Origin: DASYAN01 sp036501345
Lineage (GTDB): Bacteria > Chloroflexota > Ktedonobacteria > Ktedonobacterales > Ktedonobacteraceae
Direction of reading: 5' to 3'
Assembly: GCA_036501345.1 (NCBI GenBank)
Contig: DASYAN010000231.1
Coordinates: 1 to 5,071 of the forward strand
Length of the DNA: 5,071 nucleotides
Every line of letters starts with the position of its first letter. The first letter of the stretch is position 1. A program made the position numbers and the translations under genes. Below are positions 1 to 4,370 of this stretch, in pieces. The notes beneath the pieces are model-generated. The model saw nothing but the letters and a program-made list of their open reading frames with translations, had not been told where the DNA came from and searched no databases.

Positions 1-85
1 ACGTGGCTCTGGGATTGGCTGTGCGCCACTCTTTGATGTCCGTCAGGATCTCTGTACTCAATTGGCGTAAGGCTTGTTCTTCCAT
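1..85 (-). CDS. N-terminus of a putative transposase-like protein (ISKra4-like?), partial
   Basis: This minus-strand reading frame begins with ATG at 85-83 and runs off the left edge of the window, so only 28 codons are visible. The start is supported by an AAAGGAGT ribosome binding site at 100-93, seven bases upstream. The visible protein begins MEEQALRQLSTEIL and contains an EWRTANPRAT segment. From memory, charged N-termini of this kind with a 'WR..HP.AT' motif are common in ISKra4-family transposases, but 28 residues are too few to be sure. The ISL3 element at 118-2099 sits directly upstream, so the gene keeps its ribosome binding site but has lost its native upstream region. It could instead be an unrelated helical protein. 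I am fairly sure it is a real gene start and unsure of the family. Confidence 0.55.
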   Translation of the reverse strand, partial: MEEQALRQLSTEILTDIKEWRTANPRAT

Positions 86-110
86 CGGTTGTACTCCTTT
101 CTTTTCGATG

Positions 111-117
111 GATCTAT
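111..117. repeat. Target-site direct repeat, left copy (GATCTAT)
   Basis: GATCTAT directly abuts the outer edge of the left inverted repeat and recurs at 2100-2106 outside the right repeat. This is the signature of a target duplication made on insertion. Removing the element and one copy gives a continuous uninterrupted target, reading from the left-edge gene's leader into 2107 onward. Confidence 0.85.
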
Positions 118-140
118 GGCTCTTGGCCGACTTTGGTGAA
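118..140 (+). repeat. Left terminal inverted repeat of the ISL3 element
   Basis: These 23 bases, starting GGCTCTTGGCCGAC, are the exact reverse complement of 2077-2099. A weaker match continues inward for about 10 more bases (6 of 11 identical), giving an imperfect repeat of roughly 33 bp. This end lies downstream of the transposase gene. Confidence 0.93.
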
Positions 141-146
141 ATGAAG

Positions 147-175
147 AGTTTAGCAGAAGAGGGGTCTTGAGTTAA
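147..175 (-). promoter_or_regulatory. Possible outward-facing promoter at the left end of the IS
   Basis: On the minus strand, TTAACT (175-170) and TAAACT (152-147) are separated by 17 bases and each match the sigma-70 boxes at 4 of 6 positions. Transcription would start near the left inverted repeat and run out of the IS toward the gene starting at 85. The -35 box overlaps the loop of a 7-bp inverted repeat (165-171 / 177-183). The match quality is modest and could arise by chance. Confidence 0.3.
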
Positions 176-367
176 GCTCAAGACAGGTTGGTTCTCGAGT
201 AGCTTTTCCATGGTACTTCTGCAAAACGGAAAAATGAATGAGAGGCAAAATAGCAGTATATACTCAGAAGACTGGTAAAGATCTTCATGGGAGACACACA
301 GCGTCTCGGATCGCTCTGAAACAGAAGTGACCACCCTGGCTTGATCGAGAAAACACGCTTGTTCTTC

Positions 368-1978
368 CTAGAGCGCGTGAAGGACGCGTTTTCGCAACAG
401 AGGAAAGCCAGCCCGACCATACCCCTGTCTTTTGATCAATTTGAGCTTGGTGACGTGTCCCTCAACCATCCCGTTATTGATCCGCCAAGTGAGGCCGGCT
501 CTCACTGCATCTTTATCTTTCTTCACTCCTGTGACAAAGGACTGCAGTTCGGGGAGGTTGCTGTGTTCTACCTGATCAAGCCACGTGTCGAGGCATTCTG
601 CTCCTGTGCGCGTACGCAACATCCGGGCAAACTGCTGAACCAAGTCATAGGCCCGCTCGACTTCTGGATGGATCAGACAGAGCTTGTCGAGCTGTTCCTG
701 TTCCTCAATGCAGAGCTTCTCTGGACGACGAAGCAAGAGGAAGGCCGCCTGCCGCGAGGTGGGCAGAGCAGGTGCCACAGATTCACTGGAAGTCTGATAT
801 TTGCGCCCGGCTGGCAACAGACGCACCAGCGCGTCGCGAACACTTTCATAGGATCCTTGGTAGCCTTGCTCGGTGAGTTCTCGGAAGAGATGGGCCATAT
901 TGTGGCAACCCTCTTCCCATCGCGCTCTCAGATGGGGGAGATACCGATCAACCTGGCTGGCTTGCTCACGTGGCTTGCGCTCGGGAAATGTGCCTGCAGC
1001 CAACCAACTCTGCACGGTGCTGGCACCCATTCCGACCTGCCGAGCGATGGCGGCTTGACTCATTCCTTGCTTGTGCAAGGTGATGACTTGCTCATAGCGA
1101 GCCAGACGCTCTTCGCGTCGGCTTTGTTGAAGCTGCTCTAATTTGGGAGAAGAGCGAGTTGCTCGTTTGGATTGCCCAACCGGTGTCTGCGGATCTGCTG
1201 CGGCTTGGGTCTGCCGTTTGCAAGAAACAGCCAGATGCCGCGCTAGAAAGCCCTCTAAAGCCTCTCCCAGATTTTTTAAGAGATGGAATCTGTCCGCACA
1301 TTGAAGAGCTTGAGGAGCGCCTTGCACAACCGCAGAGGCATATTCGCCTCCACGATCCCGGCTCACCACCGTCAGATCAGGCTGTTGGTACATCCAAGCC
1401 GCCGAGGTTGCAGCTTTCCGATCGGGTAAGAGATCCGCTACTCGCCTGCTCTCCAGGTCGACACAGATGGTCCCGAATCGATGACCACGCCGGAACGCAA
1501 AATCATCTATTCCAAGGTACACAATGGAACTGCTAGGCAGATCGGGCAGATCCATGATACGGCGCAGGACTGTTTGGCGAGAGGTTTGCATCCCTAAACG
1601 GGCTGCCAGTTTGGTTCCTCCTTTGCCGCAGGTCGCCAGACCGATGGAAGTGAGTTGTTGGCAGTAGCGGATTGTCATCTTGGCCCAGGGGAGAACTAGG
1701 TCAGGAAGACGCTCTGTAAAGATTTTCTGTTCACAGAGTGGATTATGGCAGAAGAATTTCCGCACGCACAGGACAAGCTGGACACGGCGGCCTCCGCAGG
1801 GAACATCTCGCACTCTTCGGCGATAATGGCTATGAATGGAGCACGATGACTCAGAGCACAGAGGACAACAGCAAGTAGGATGCGTCGCGATCACCGTGAT
1901 GCTCACCTCATTTTCGCTGGCCTGGATCTGGTCAATGAGCATTCCTTCGGGCAGAGGAAGCAAGGGATTGCTTTCCAT
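368..1978 (-). CDS. ISL3-family transposase (DDE type), full length
   Basis: This 536-aa protein catalyses cut-and-paste movement of the surrounding element by binding its inverted repeats. Residues 36-82 form the N-terminal ISL3 zinc-binding domain, with a C-P-x-C pair at 38/41 and a C-x4-C pair at 77/82. A DNA-binding segment follows (about 95-145). The DDE catalytic core starts at GIDDFAFRRGHRFGT (first acidic residue probably D158). Its second Asp is D208 in VSRDRGGEYA, followed by the family motif ADRFHLLKNL (228-237). An insertion at about 290-390 carries a second helix-turn-helix (MSQAAIARQVGMGASTVQSW, 306-325). The catalytic Glu is probably E506 in NNGMVEGHVTKLK, followed by KRQGYGRAGF. 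No frameshift or stop interrupts it. The ATG at 1978 has a GAGG box five bases upstream; M13 is a possible later start. The gene ends with TAG. Confidence 0.95.
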   Translation of the reverse strand: MESNPLLPLPEGMLIDQIQASENEVSITVIATHPTCCCPLCSESSCSIHSHYRRRVRDVPCGGRRVQLVLCVRKFFCHNPLCEQKIFTERLPDLVLPWAKMTIRYCQQLTSIGLATCGKGGTKLAARLGMQTSRQTVLRRIMDLPDLPSSSIVYLGIDDFAFRRGHRFGTICVDLESRRVADLLPDRKAATSAAWMYQQPDLTVVSRDRGGEYASAVVQGAPQALQCADRFHLLKNLGEALEGFLARHLAVSCKRQTQAAADPQTPVGQSKRATRSSPKLEQLQQSRREERLARYEQVITLHKQGMSQAAIARQVGMGASTVQSWLAAGTFPERKPREQASQVDRYLPHLRARWEEGCHNMAHLFRELTEQGYQGSYESVRDALVRLLPAGRKYQTSSESVAPALPTSRQAAFLLLRRPEKLCIEEQEQLDKLCLIHPEVERAYDLVQQFARMLRTRTGAECLDTWLDQVEHSNLPELQSFVTGVKKDKDAVRAGLTWRINNGMVEGHVTKLKLIKRQGYGRAGFPLLRKRVLHAL

Positions 1979-2004
1979 CAGGACCTCATTTCTCTCTCAA
2001 CACC

Positions 2005-2026
2005 CTTTCACACATTCTTGTGAAAG
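2005..2026 (-). promoter_or_regulatory. 8-bp inverted repeat just upstream of the transposase start
   Basis: CTTTCACA (2005-2012) and TGTGAAAG (2019-2026) form a perfect inverted repeat with a six-base spacer. It lies 26 bases upstream of the transposase ATG and overlaps the predicted transcription start region. There is no T-run on either side, so it is not a classic terminator. It could be a repressor operator or a hairpin in the transposase leader that limits expression. I cannot tell which. Confidence 0.5.
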
Positions 2027-2029
2027 TGC

Positions 2030-2059
2030 AGTGTATCATCCCTGCTTCTCTCCCTCCAA
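2030..2059 (-). promoter_or_regulatory. Weak candidate promoter for the transposase
   Basis: On the minus strand TTGGAG (2059-2054) and TACACT (2035-2030) are 18 bases apart. They match the consensus at 3 and 4 of 6 positions. The predicted start falls inside the inverted repeat at 2005-2026. Transposase promoters are often weak, but this remains only a candidate. Confidence 0.28.
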
Positions 2060-2076
2060 CCCCATCAATTCTCCGC

Positions 2077-2099
2077 TTCACCAAAGTCGGCCAAGAGCC
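2077..2099 (-). repeat. Right terminal inverted repeat of the ISL3 element
   Basis: This is the perfect 23-bp inverse copy of 118-140, ending ...CCAAGAGCC immediately before the second GATCTAT. It lies on the promoter side of the transposase gene. Confidence 0.93.
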
Positions 2100-2106
2100 G
2101 ATCTAT
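2100..2106. repeat. Target-site direct repeat, right copy (GATCTAT)
   Basis: This second copy of the 7-bp duplication starts at the first base after the right inverted repeat. The next base outward (C at 2107) does not match the corresponding base on the left (G at 110), so an 8-bp duplication would carry one mismatch. Confidence 0.85.
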
Positions 2107-2390
2107 CTTACCACTTTCCTCTTCTTGGAGGTCCCGTCTCATAAGCTCATCATTAGCTTTTTGCAAAATCGTATGGGCTACCCATATTGATTAAAACGTT
2201 TCTGCATACCTAGATCTTTCTTCTACAATACTATCAGTAATTTGTTGGCATGGGACTTCTGCTCTGTTAATCGTCATTATAGCAGAAGTTTGTATATTCC
2301 TAAATAGGAGTAGGGCGAACAGGAAAAATTTCTGCCTTAATATAGGTATTATTGCGTTCGGCCCAAGGAACGACTGTCCCTCTTTCCCCC
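2107..2390. other. Intergenic flank right of the IS; no convincing gene
   Basis: Before the insertion this AT-rich stretch was contiguous with the leader of the gene at 1-85. It contains short dyads: AAGCT/AGCTT at 2143-2159 followed by T5, TATGGG/CCCATA at 2172-2186, and ACTTCTGCT/AGCAGAAGT at 2255-2289. The only long minus-strand frame (2191-2406) uses GTG, has no ribosome binding site and shows no family resemblance, so I do not call it. The region may hold the original promoter and the end of the transposase-like gene's own element, but I cannot define such an end. Confidence 0.5.
2255..2304 (-). promoter_or_regulatory. Candidate minus-strand promoter with a 9-bp inverted repeat over the -10 region
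   Basis: On the minus strand a perfect TATAAT (2281-2276) lies 17 bases downstream of TTTAGG (2304-2299; 3 of 6 match). The perfect 9-bp inverted repeat ACTTCTGCT (2255-2263) / AGCAGAAGT (2281-2289) has one arm at the upstream edge of the -10 box and the other in the early transcribed region. Such placement suits a repressor operator. Before the IS inserted, transcription would have led toward the gene at 1-85 about 180-190 bases away. The -35 is poor, so this is tentative. Confidence 0.35.
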
Positions 2391-2420
2391 TTGACAAGGT
2401 TATCACATCGGCATGATAAT
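2391..2420 (+). promoter_or_regulatory. Predicted sigma-70-type promoter upstream of the lipoprotein gene
   Basis: A perfect TTGACA (2391-2396) and GATAAT (2415-2420; 5 of 6) are separated by 18 bases on the plus strand. Transcription would start near 2427 and give a leader of about 190 nt before the ATG at 2616. No other plus-strand gene lies between, so the lipoprotein gene is the natural target. Confidence 0.55.
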
Positions 2421-2426
2421 TTCATC

Positions 2427-2615
2427 TATAAGGTTCAATGCAGTTAGGAGGACCAAGGTAGGCACCTCATGTGTTCGCCCTTCGGGCCTGCAACCAAGAA
2501 GGGCCATTTTACCTCGGTCTGGACCGAGTGGGCCGTGATCGACCACAGGTCTGAGCGGTGTTGATCAGCAACACTTTTCCCCACTAGAAGAATGGACCAA
2601 AAGAAAAGGTAGCAT
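2427..2615 (+). promoter_or_regulatory. Long, hairpin-rich leader of the lipoprotein gene; possible cis-regulatory RNA
   Basis: Several stems can be drawn. AGGTA (2456-2460) can pair with TACCT (2510-2514), enclosing GCCCTTC/GAAGGGC (2477-2483 / 2498-2504). The latter competes with the smaller GCCC/GGGC hairpin (2477-2487). CTCGGT/ACCGAG (2513-2518 / 2523-2528) closes a CTGG tetraloop, and GACC/GGTC pairs at 2541-2551. GTGTTG/CAACAC (2558-2563 / 2569-2574) is followed by TTTT and resembles a weak intrinsic terminator. A 31-codon ORF (2469-2564) ends inside this last hairpin. I see no match to T-box or other riboswitch consensus sequences that I know. Neither the structure nor any ligand is established. 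Confidence 0.35.
2469..2564 (+). CDS. Possible 31-aa leader peptide or gene fragment
   Basis: The ATG at 2469 opens a frame of 31 codons beginning MCSPFGPATKKGHF and ending with TGA at 2562-2564. Its third codon positions are mostly G or C, which is coding-like. A weak AAGG (2455-2458) lies 10 bases upstream; the stronger AGGAGG at 2446-2451 is 17 bases away, too far for normal use. It contains two Trp codons (18 and 21) but lies upstream of a lipoprotein gene, not an amino acid operon. The stop falls within the terminator-like hairpin. It could be a leader peptide, a remnant of an older gene, or chance. Confidence 0.2.
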   Translation: MCSPFGPATKKGHFTSVWTEWAVIDHRSERC

Positions 2616-3089
2616 ATGAAAAGACCACTACTCATGCTCATCGCACTACTCGCGCTTTTTCCCCTCGCTAGTTGTGGAGGCAGCAATCCAGCATCGGATA
2701 CAACACAAACCCAGCCAGCACCAGGAACGACATCTGGAACCGCTCAGGGTTATCTCTATAATCAAGATACACGAATTATCTATGTCCAGTGGACAGAGAG
2801 CAATGGGCAGTTTACCGGGAGCTGGAATGATGCGGCATTACAGAGCAGCACGATCACATATAGTAATTTGCCTATTACTGGTACACATGATAGTAGTTCA
2901 GGTTCAGTGAACTTTATAGTCGATCTTAATGGAAAAGAGACTCCAATAAGTGGTACCCTACAAGGGACTACCTTGGCACTGCAGATGCAACAGAATGGTC
3001 AGACCACAAACTGGACCTTTCAGGCAGCTACCAATCTTAGTTACCAAACTGCGCTTACTTCATTCCAACAGAAATATCCGGGCTCGTGA
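2616..3089 (+). CDS. Predicted lipoprotein of unknown function (157 aa)
   Basis: The N-terminus is a classic lipoprotein signal: positive MKR, hydrophobic stretch 4-18, and lipobox L-A-S-C with the lipidated cysteine at 20, followed by GGS. The mature protein should be anchored to the outer face of the cytoplasmic membrane. Residues 21-45 form a Ser/Thr/Gln/Pro/Gly-rich linker. The rest (about 46-140) alternates hydrophobic and polar residues with many Thr, Gly and Asn turns, suggesting a small beta-sheet domain, with a short helical C-terminal tail (TALTSFQQKYPG). It has no recognised catalytic motif. The motif pattern (YVQWTESNGQFTGSW, PISGTLQGTTLALQM) is reminiscent of secreted beta-rich domains. 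The ATG has only a weak AAGG ribosome binding site at 2605-2608. The gene stands alone behind a long leader. Lipoprotein status is confident; function is unknown. Confidence 0.85.
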   Translation: MKRPLLMLIALLALFPLASCGGSNPASDTTQTQPAPGTTSGTAQGYLYNQDTRIIYVQWTESNGQFTGSWNDAALQSSTITYSNLPITGTHDSSSGSVNFIVDLNGKETPISGTLQGTTLALQMQQNGQTTNWTFQAATNLSYQTALTSFQQKYPGS

Positions 3090-3190
3090 AGTTTGCGGTG
3101 ATAGTTATCCAATAATCCCCTCCTTGAGTAAGGCATAGTTCAAATAGGAACGATCTTGCTTGACACTATTTGCGTTCATAGTAGGAAAAA

Positions 3191-3952
3191 GTGTCGAATT
3201 CATCTGAATTATTGACGACAAAAAAAGTGATTGGGCTGCTCTTGGGCATTGTGGGAGTTGGCATGGTCGTTGGATGGAGTCCACTGCCCTTTTCTGTTGC
3301 TTTAGCCTTCTCCGTAGTAGCATCTCTTGCCGCCGCTGCTTTCTACGGCCTTGGTGGAGTCTACACGAGAGTGTACATTCGAGGGGCGAGTTCGGTGGCT
3401 TTAGCGACGTGCAGCCAGATCAGCGCAAGTCTATCTGTATTTTCGCTGACTTTCGTGGTCCCATTACAGCACATTCCTACGCTCTCTATTGTCCTTGCAG
3501 TCGTAGCTTTGGGCTTGCTTGGTACTGCTGTGGGATATCTCATCTACTTTCAGCTCATTGAGAACGTTGGACCAACTCAAGCTCTCACCGTCACTTTTCT
3601 TGCACCCATCTTTGGTGTGCTATGGGGAGTACTGCTACTCGGTGAATCAGTGACTCTCAGTACTATTATTGGCTTCGGAATCATTCTGGCTGGAGCTGGC
3701 TTGGTGACAGGTGTTCGTTTTCAGAGGCACAAGATCGTTCTAACTGAGGACTCTTCTCCATACGACAAGGATATGATTTTTAACAAATTAAGCCTGCAAA
3801 CCCCACCTCACGGGCGCAATGAATTGGGTCCCTACACTCGGGCAATGAATTGCCGGATTAAAAAGTCAAACATCATATGCTCTGACGAAAAAATGAGAAT
3901 TGTCCCTGGTTTCCCCTACAAAAAGCTCTCTCTTTTAACTATGCTTAAATAG
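3191..3952 (+). pseudogene. EamA/DMT-superfamily transporter, N-terminally truncated with an unrelated tail
   Basis: DMT exporters normally have about 300 residues and ten membrane helices in two EamA repeats. Here homology begins at residue 8 (LTTKKVIGLLLGIVGVGM), which corresponds to the last helix of the first repeat. The second repeat follows nearly complete to residue 177, with helices near 13-29, 36-57, 69-90, 98-120, 128-150 and 156-175 and the family-like segments FYGLGGVYTR, YLIYFQLIENVGPTQAL and LGES. Roughly the first 120-130 residues are missing. A stop (TAG, 3182-3184) lies just before the GTG at 3191, so the frame does not extend upstream. Residues 178-253 look unlike any transporter and read through a palindromic repeat at 3812-3856. 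A gene remnant is the best reading; a functional half-size transporter is possible but less likely. Confidence 0.75.
3812..3856. repeat. Tandem pair of small palindromes (CAATGAATTG core)
   Basis: The 10-bp word CAATGAATTG, itself a dyad (CAAT-GA-ATTG), occurs at 3817-3826 and 3843-3852, each preceded by GGGC or GGGCG. The second copy extends to GGCAAT/ATTGCC (3841-3854). Between them lies GGTCCCTACACTCGG. The layout resembles the short 'GGGCGCAATGAATTGCGCCC-CTAC' type intergenic palindromes I recall from repeat-rich bacterial genomes, here diverged. It lies inside the non-homologous tail of the transporter remnant. Confidence 0.5.
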
Positions 3953-3974
3953 TGAAAAGGACTTTGCAGTTAGA

Positions 3975-4103
3975 ATGTTCTGTCAAAAGCGTGCTGAAGC
4001 CATTGCTCTGGCCCTGCCAAATTGGCTTTCCCGGCTGCTTTCTCATTCGTCTGAGCAAACCTTTTCAGGTACATTTTTAGCTTGGATTGATTATATTCAG
4101 TAG
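3975..4103 (+). CDS. Doubtful 42-aa ORF, possible gene fragment
   Basis: The frame is open from 3939 to the TAG at 4101-4103, with one ATG at 3975. Translation gives 42 residues starting MFCQKRAEAIALALPNW, with the look of an amphipathic helix followed by a hydrophobic segment ending in WIDYIQ. There is no good ribosome binding site: the nearest AAAGGA is 13 bases away. The segment LPNWLSRLL resembles LPDWLRGLV at the start of the 41-aa protein encoded just downstream. It may be the decayed end of a larger gene. No family is recognised. Confidence 0.2.
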   Translation: MFCQKRAEAIALALPNWLSRLLSHSSEQTFSGTFLAWIDYIQ

Positions 4104-4138
4104 GCGTAAGCTTTTAGAACAAAGGTAAGGAGAAGATA

Positions 4139-4264
4139 ATGAAAATCAACCTTCCCGACTGGCTTCGAGGCTTAGTAGAACGCTGGTGGACGTGCAGTAG
4201 TTGCGGTTGTGTCAACGAAGATTCGCGTTCACATTGCAGCAGTTGTAAAGTGTATAAAGGCTAA
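4139..4264 (+). CDS. Small RanBP2-type zinc finger protein (41 aa)
   Basis: The ATG is preceded by an excellent ribosome binding site (TAAGGAG, 4126-4132) six bases upstream. The 41-residue product has two parts. Residues 1-16 (MKINLPDWLRGLVERW) form a probable amphipathic helix. Residues 17-36 match the RanBP2 zinc finger exactly: W17-x-C19-x2-C22-x3-N26-x6-C33-x2-C36. Four cysteines would bind one zinc ion. In eukaryotic proteins this fold binds RNA or ubiquitin; in short bacterial proteins the role is generally unknown. A double-zinc-ribbon-like or rubredoxin-like reading is less good because Trp and Asn sit exactly at the RanBP2 positions. The gene is followed 14 bases later by a large terminator-like stem, so it seems to be the last gene of its transcript. 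I see no clear promoter directly upstream. Coding status is likely; function is unknown. Confidence 0.72.
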   Translation: MKINLPDWLRGLVERWWTCSSCGCVNEDSRSHCSSCKVYKG

Positions 4265-4278
4265 TAGATTAATAAGGC

Positions 4279-4370
4279 ATGCCTGAGTAGATGGAAGCAA
4301 GTGAGCGATATATTCACTTGACTATGCTCTGATACCCACACGCAAGTCGGTTTCTACTCAGGCATTTTTT
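4279..4370 (+). terminator. Large stem-loop with T6 tract between convergent genes
   Basis: A perfect 13-bp inverted repeat, ATGCCTGAGTAGA (4279-4291) and its complement (4353-4365), is followed by six Ts (4365-4370). It would end transcription of the zinc finger gene. The 61-base interior is unusually long for a terminator. It contains its own hairpin, CAAGTGA/TCACTTG (4298-4304 / 4314-4320), and a further CAAGT at 4343-4347 that could pair with ACTTG (4316-4320) instead. The T tract overlaps the TAA stop codon of the convergent gene. On the minus strand the stem is followed by GCCTTATTAAT, so termination in that direction would be weaker. It may be a terminator, a stable small RNA or a mobile palindrome. 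Confidence 0.6.

Larger units (their letters stand above)
118..2099 (-). mobile_element. Complete ISL3-family insertion sequence (1982 bp)
   Basis: The element is bounded by 23-bp perfect terminal inverted repeats at 118-140 and 2077-2099 (outer ends GGCTCTTGGCCG...). The direct repeat GATCTAT touches both outer edges, at 111-117 and 2100-2106. It carries one long minus-strand transposase gene (368-1978). Between the transposase stop and the left repeat lie about 227 non-coding bases in which I see only one short hairpin (165-171 with 177-183) and promoter-like boxes. Both ends, the target duplication and the full-length transposase are intact, so the copy is probably recent and possibly still mobile. 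ISL3 elements normally make 8-bp target duplications. Here 7 bases match perfectly, which fits an 8-bp duplication with one changed base or a 7-bp event. No passenger gene is present. Confidence 0.93.

Noticed and set aside
341..1141. 266-aa plus-strand open frame
   Set aside because: It lies entirely antisense to the well-supported ISL3 transposase and has no family resemblance; it is a shadow frame. The same holds for the frames at 873-1058, 1159-1536 and 1836-2144.
2143..2162. AAGCT/AGCTT hairpin followed by T5 as a terminator
   Set aside because: The stem is only 5 bp and AT-rich, with no plus-strand gene ending nearby. It was judged too weak to annotate as a terminator.
153..2289. Recurring 7-mer GCAGAAG / CTTCTGC (153-159, 216-222, about 1748-1754, 2256-2262, 2282-2288)
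   Set aside because: Five copies exceed chance expectation somewhat, but they fall in unrelated contexts (IS interior, transposase codons, flank). Only the pair at 2255-2289 has meaningful geometry, and that pair is reported separately.
2191..2406. 71-aa minus-strand frame
   Set aside because: It has a GTG start, no ribosome binding site and no recognisable motif, and a candidate promoter lies inside it rather than before it.
2444..2686. 80-aa minus-strand frame with a hydrophobic stretch
   Set aside because: It overlaps the lipoprotein start antisense. Its hydrophobic segment is the complement of the leader and signal-peptide region, and no ribosome binding site was found.
3160..3188. TTGACA at 3160-3165 as a promoter for the transporter remnant
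   Set aside because: No acceptable -10 box lies 16-18 bases downstream; the nearest TA-containing hexamer is only 13 bases away.
3105..3323. 72-aa minus-strand frame before and inside the transporter remnant
   Set aside because: It is mostly antisense to the EamA remnant. The C-terminal part outside it (NANSVKQDRSYLNYALLKEG) looks vaguely coding, but I could not link it to a family.
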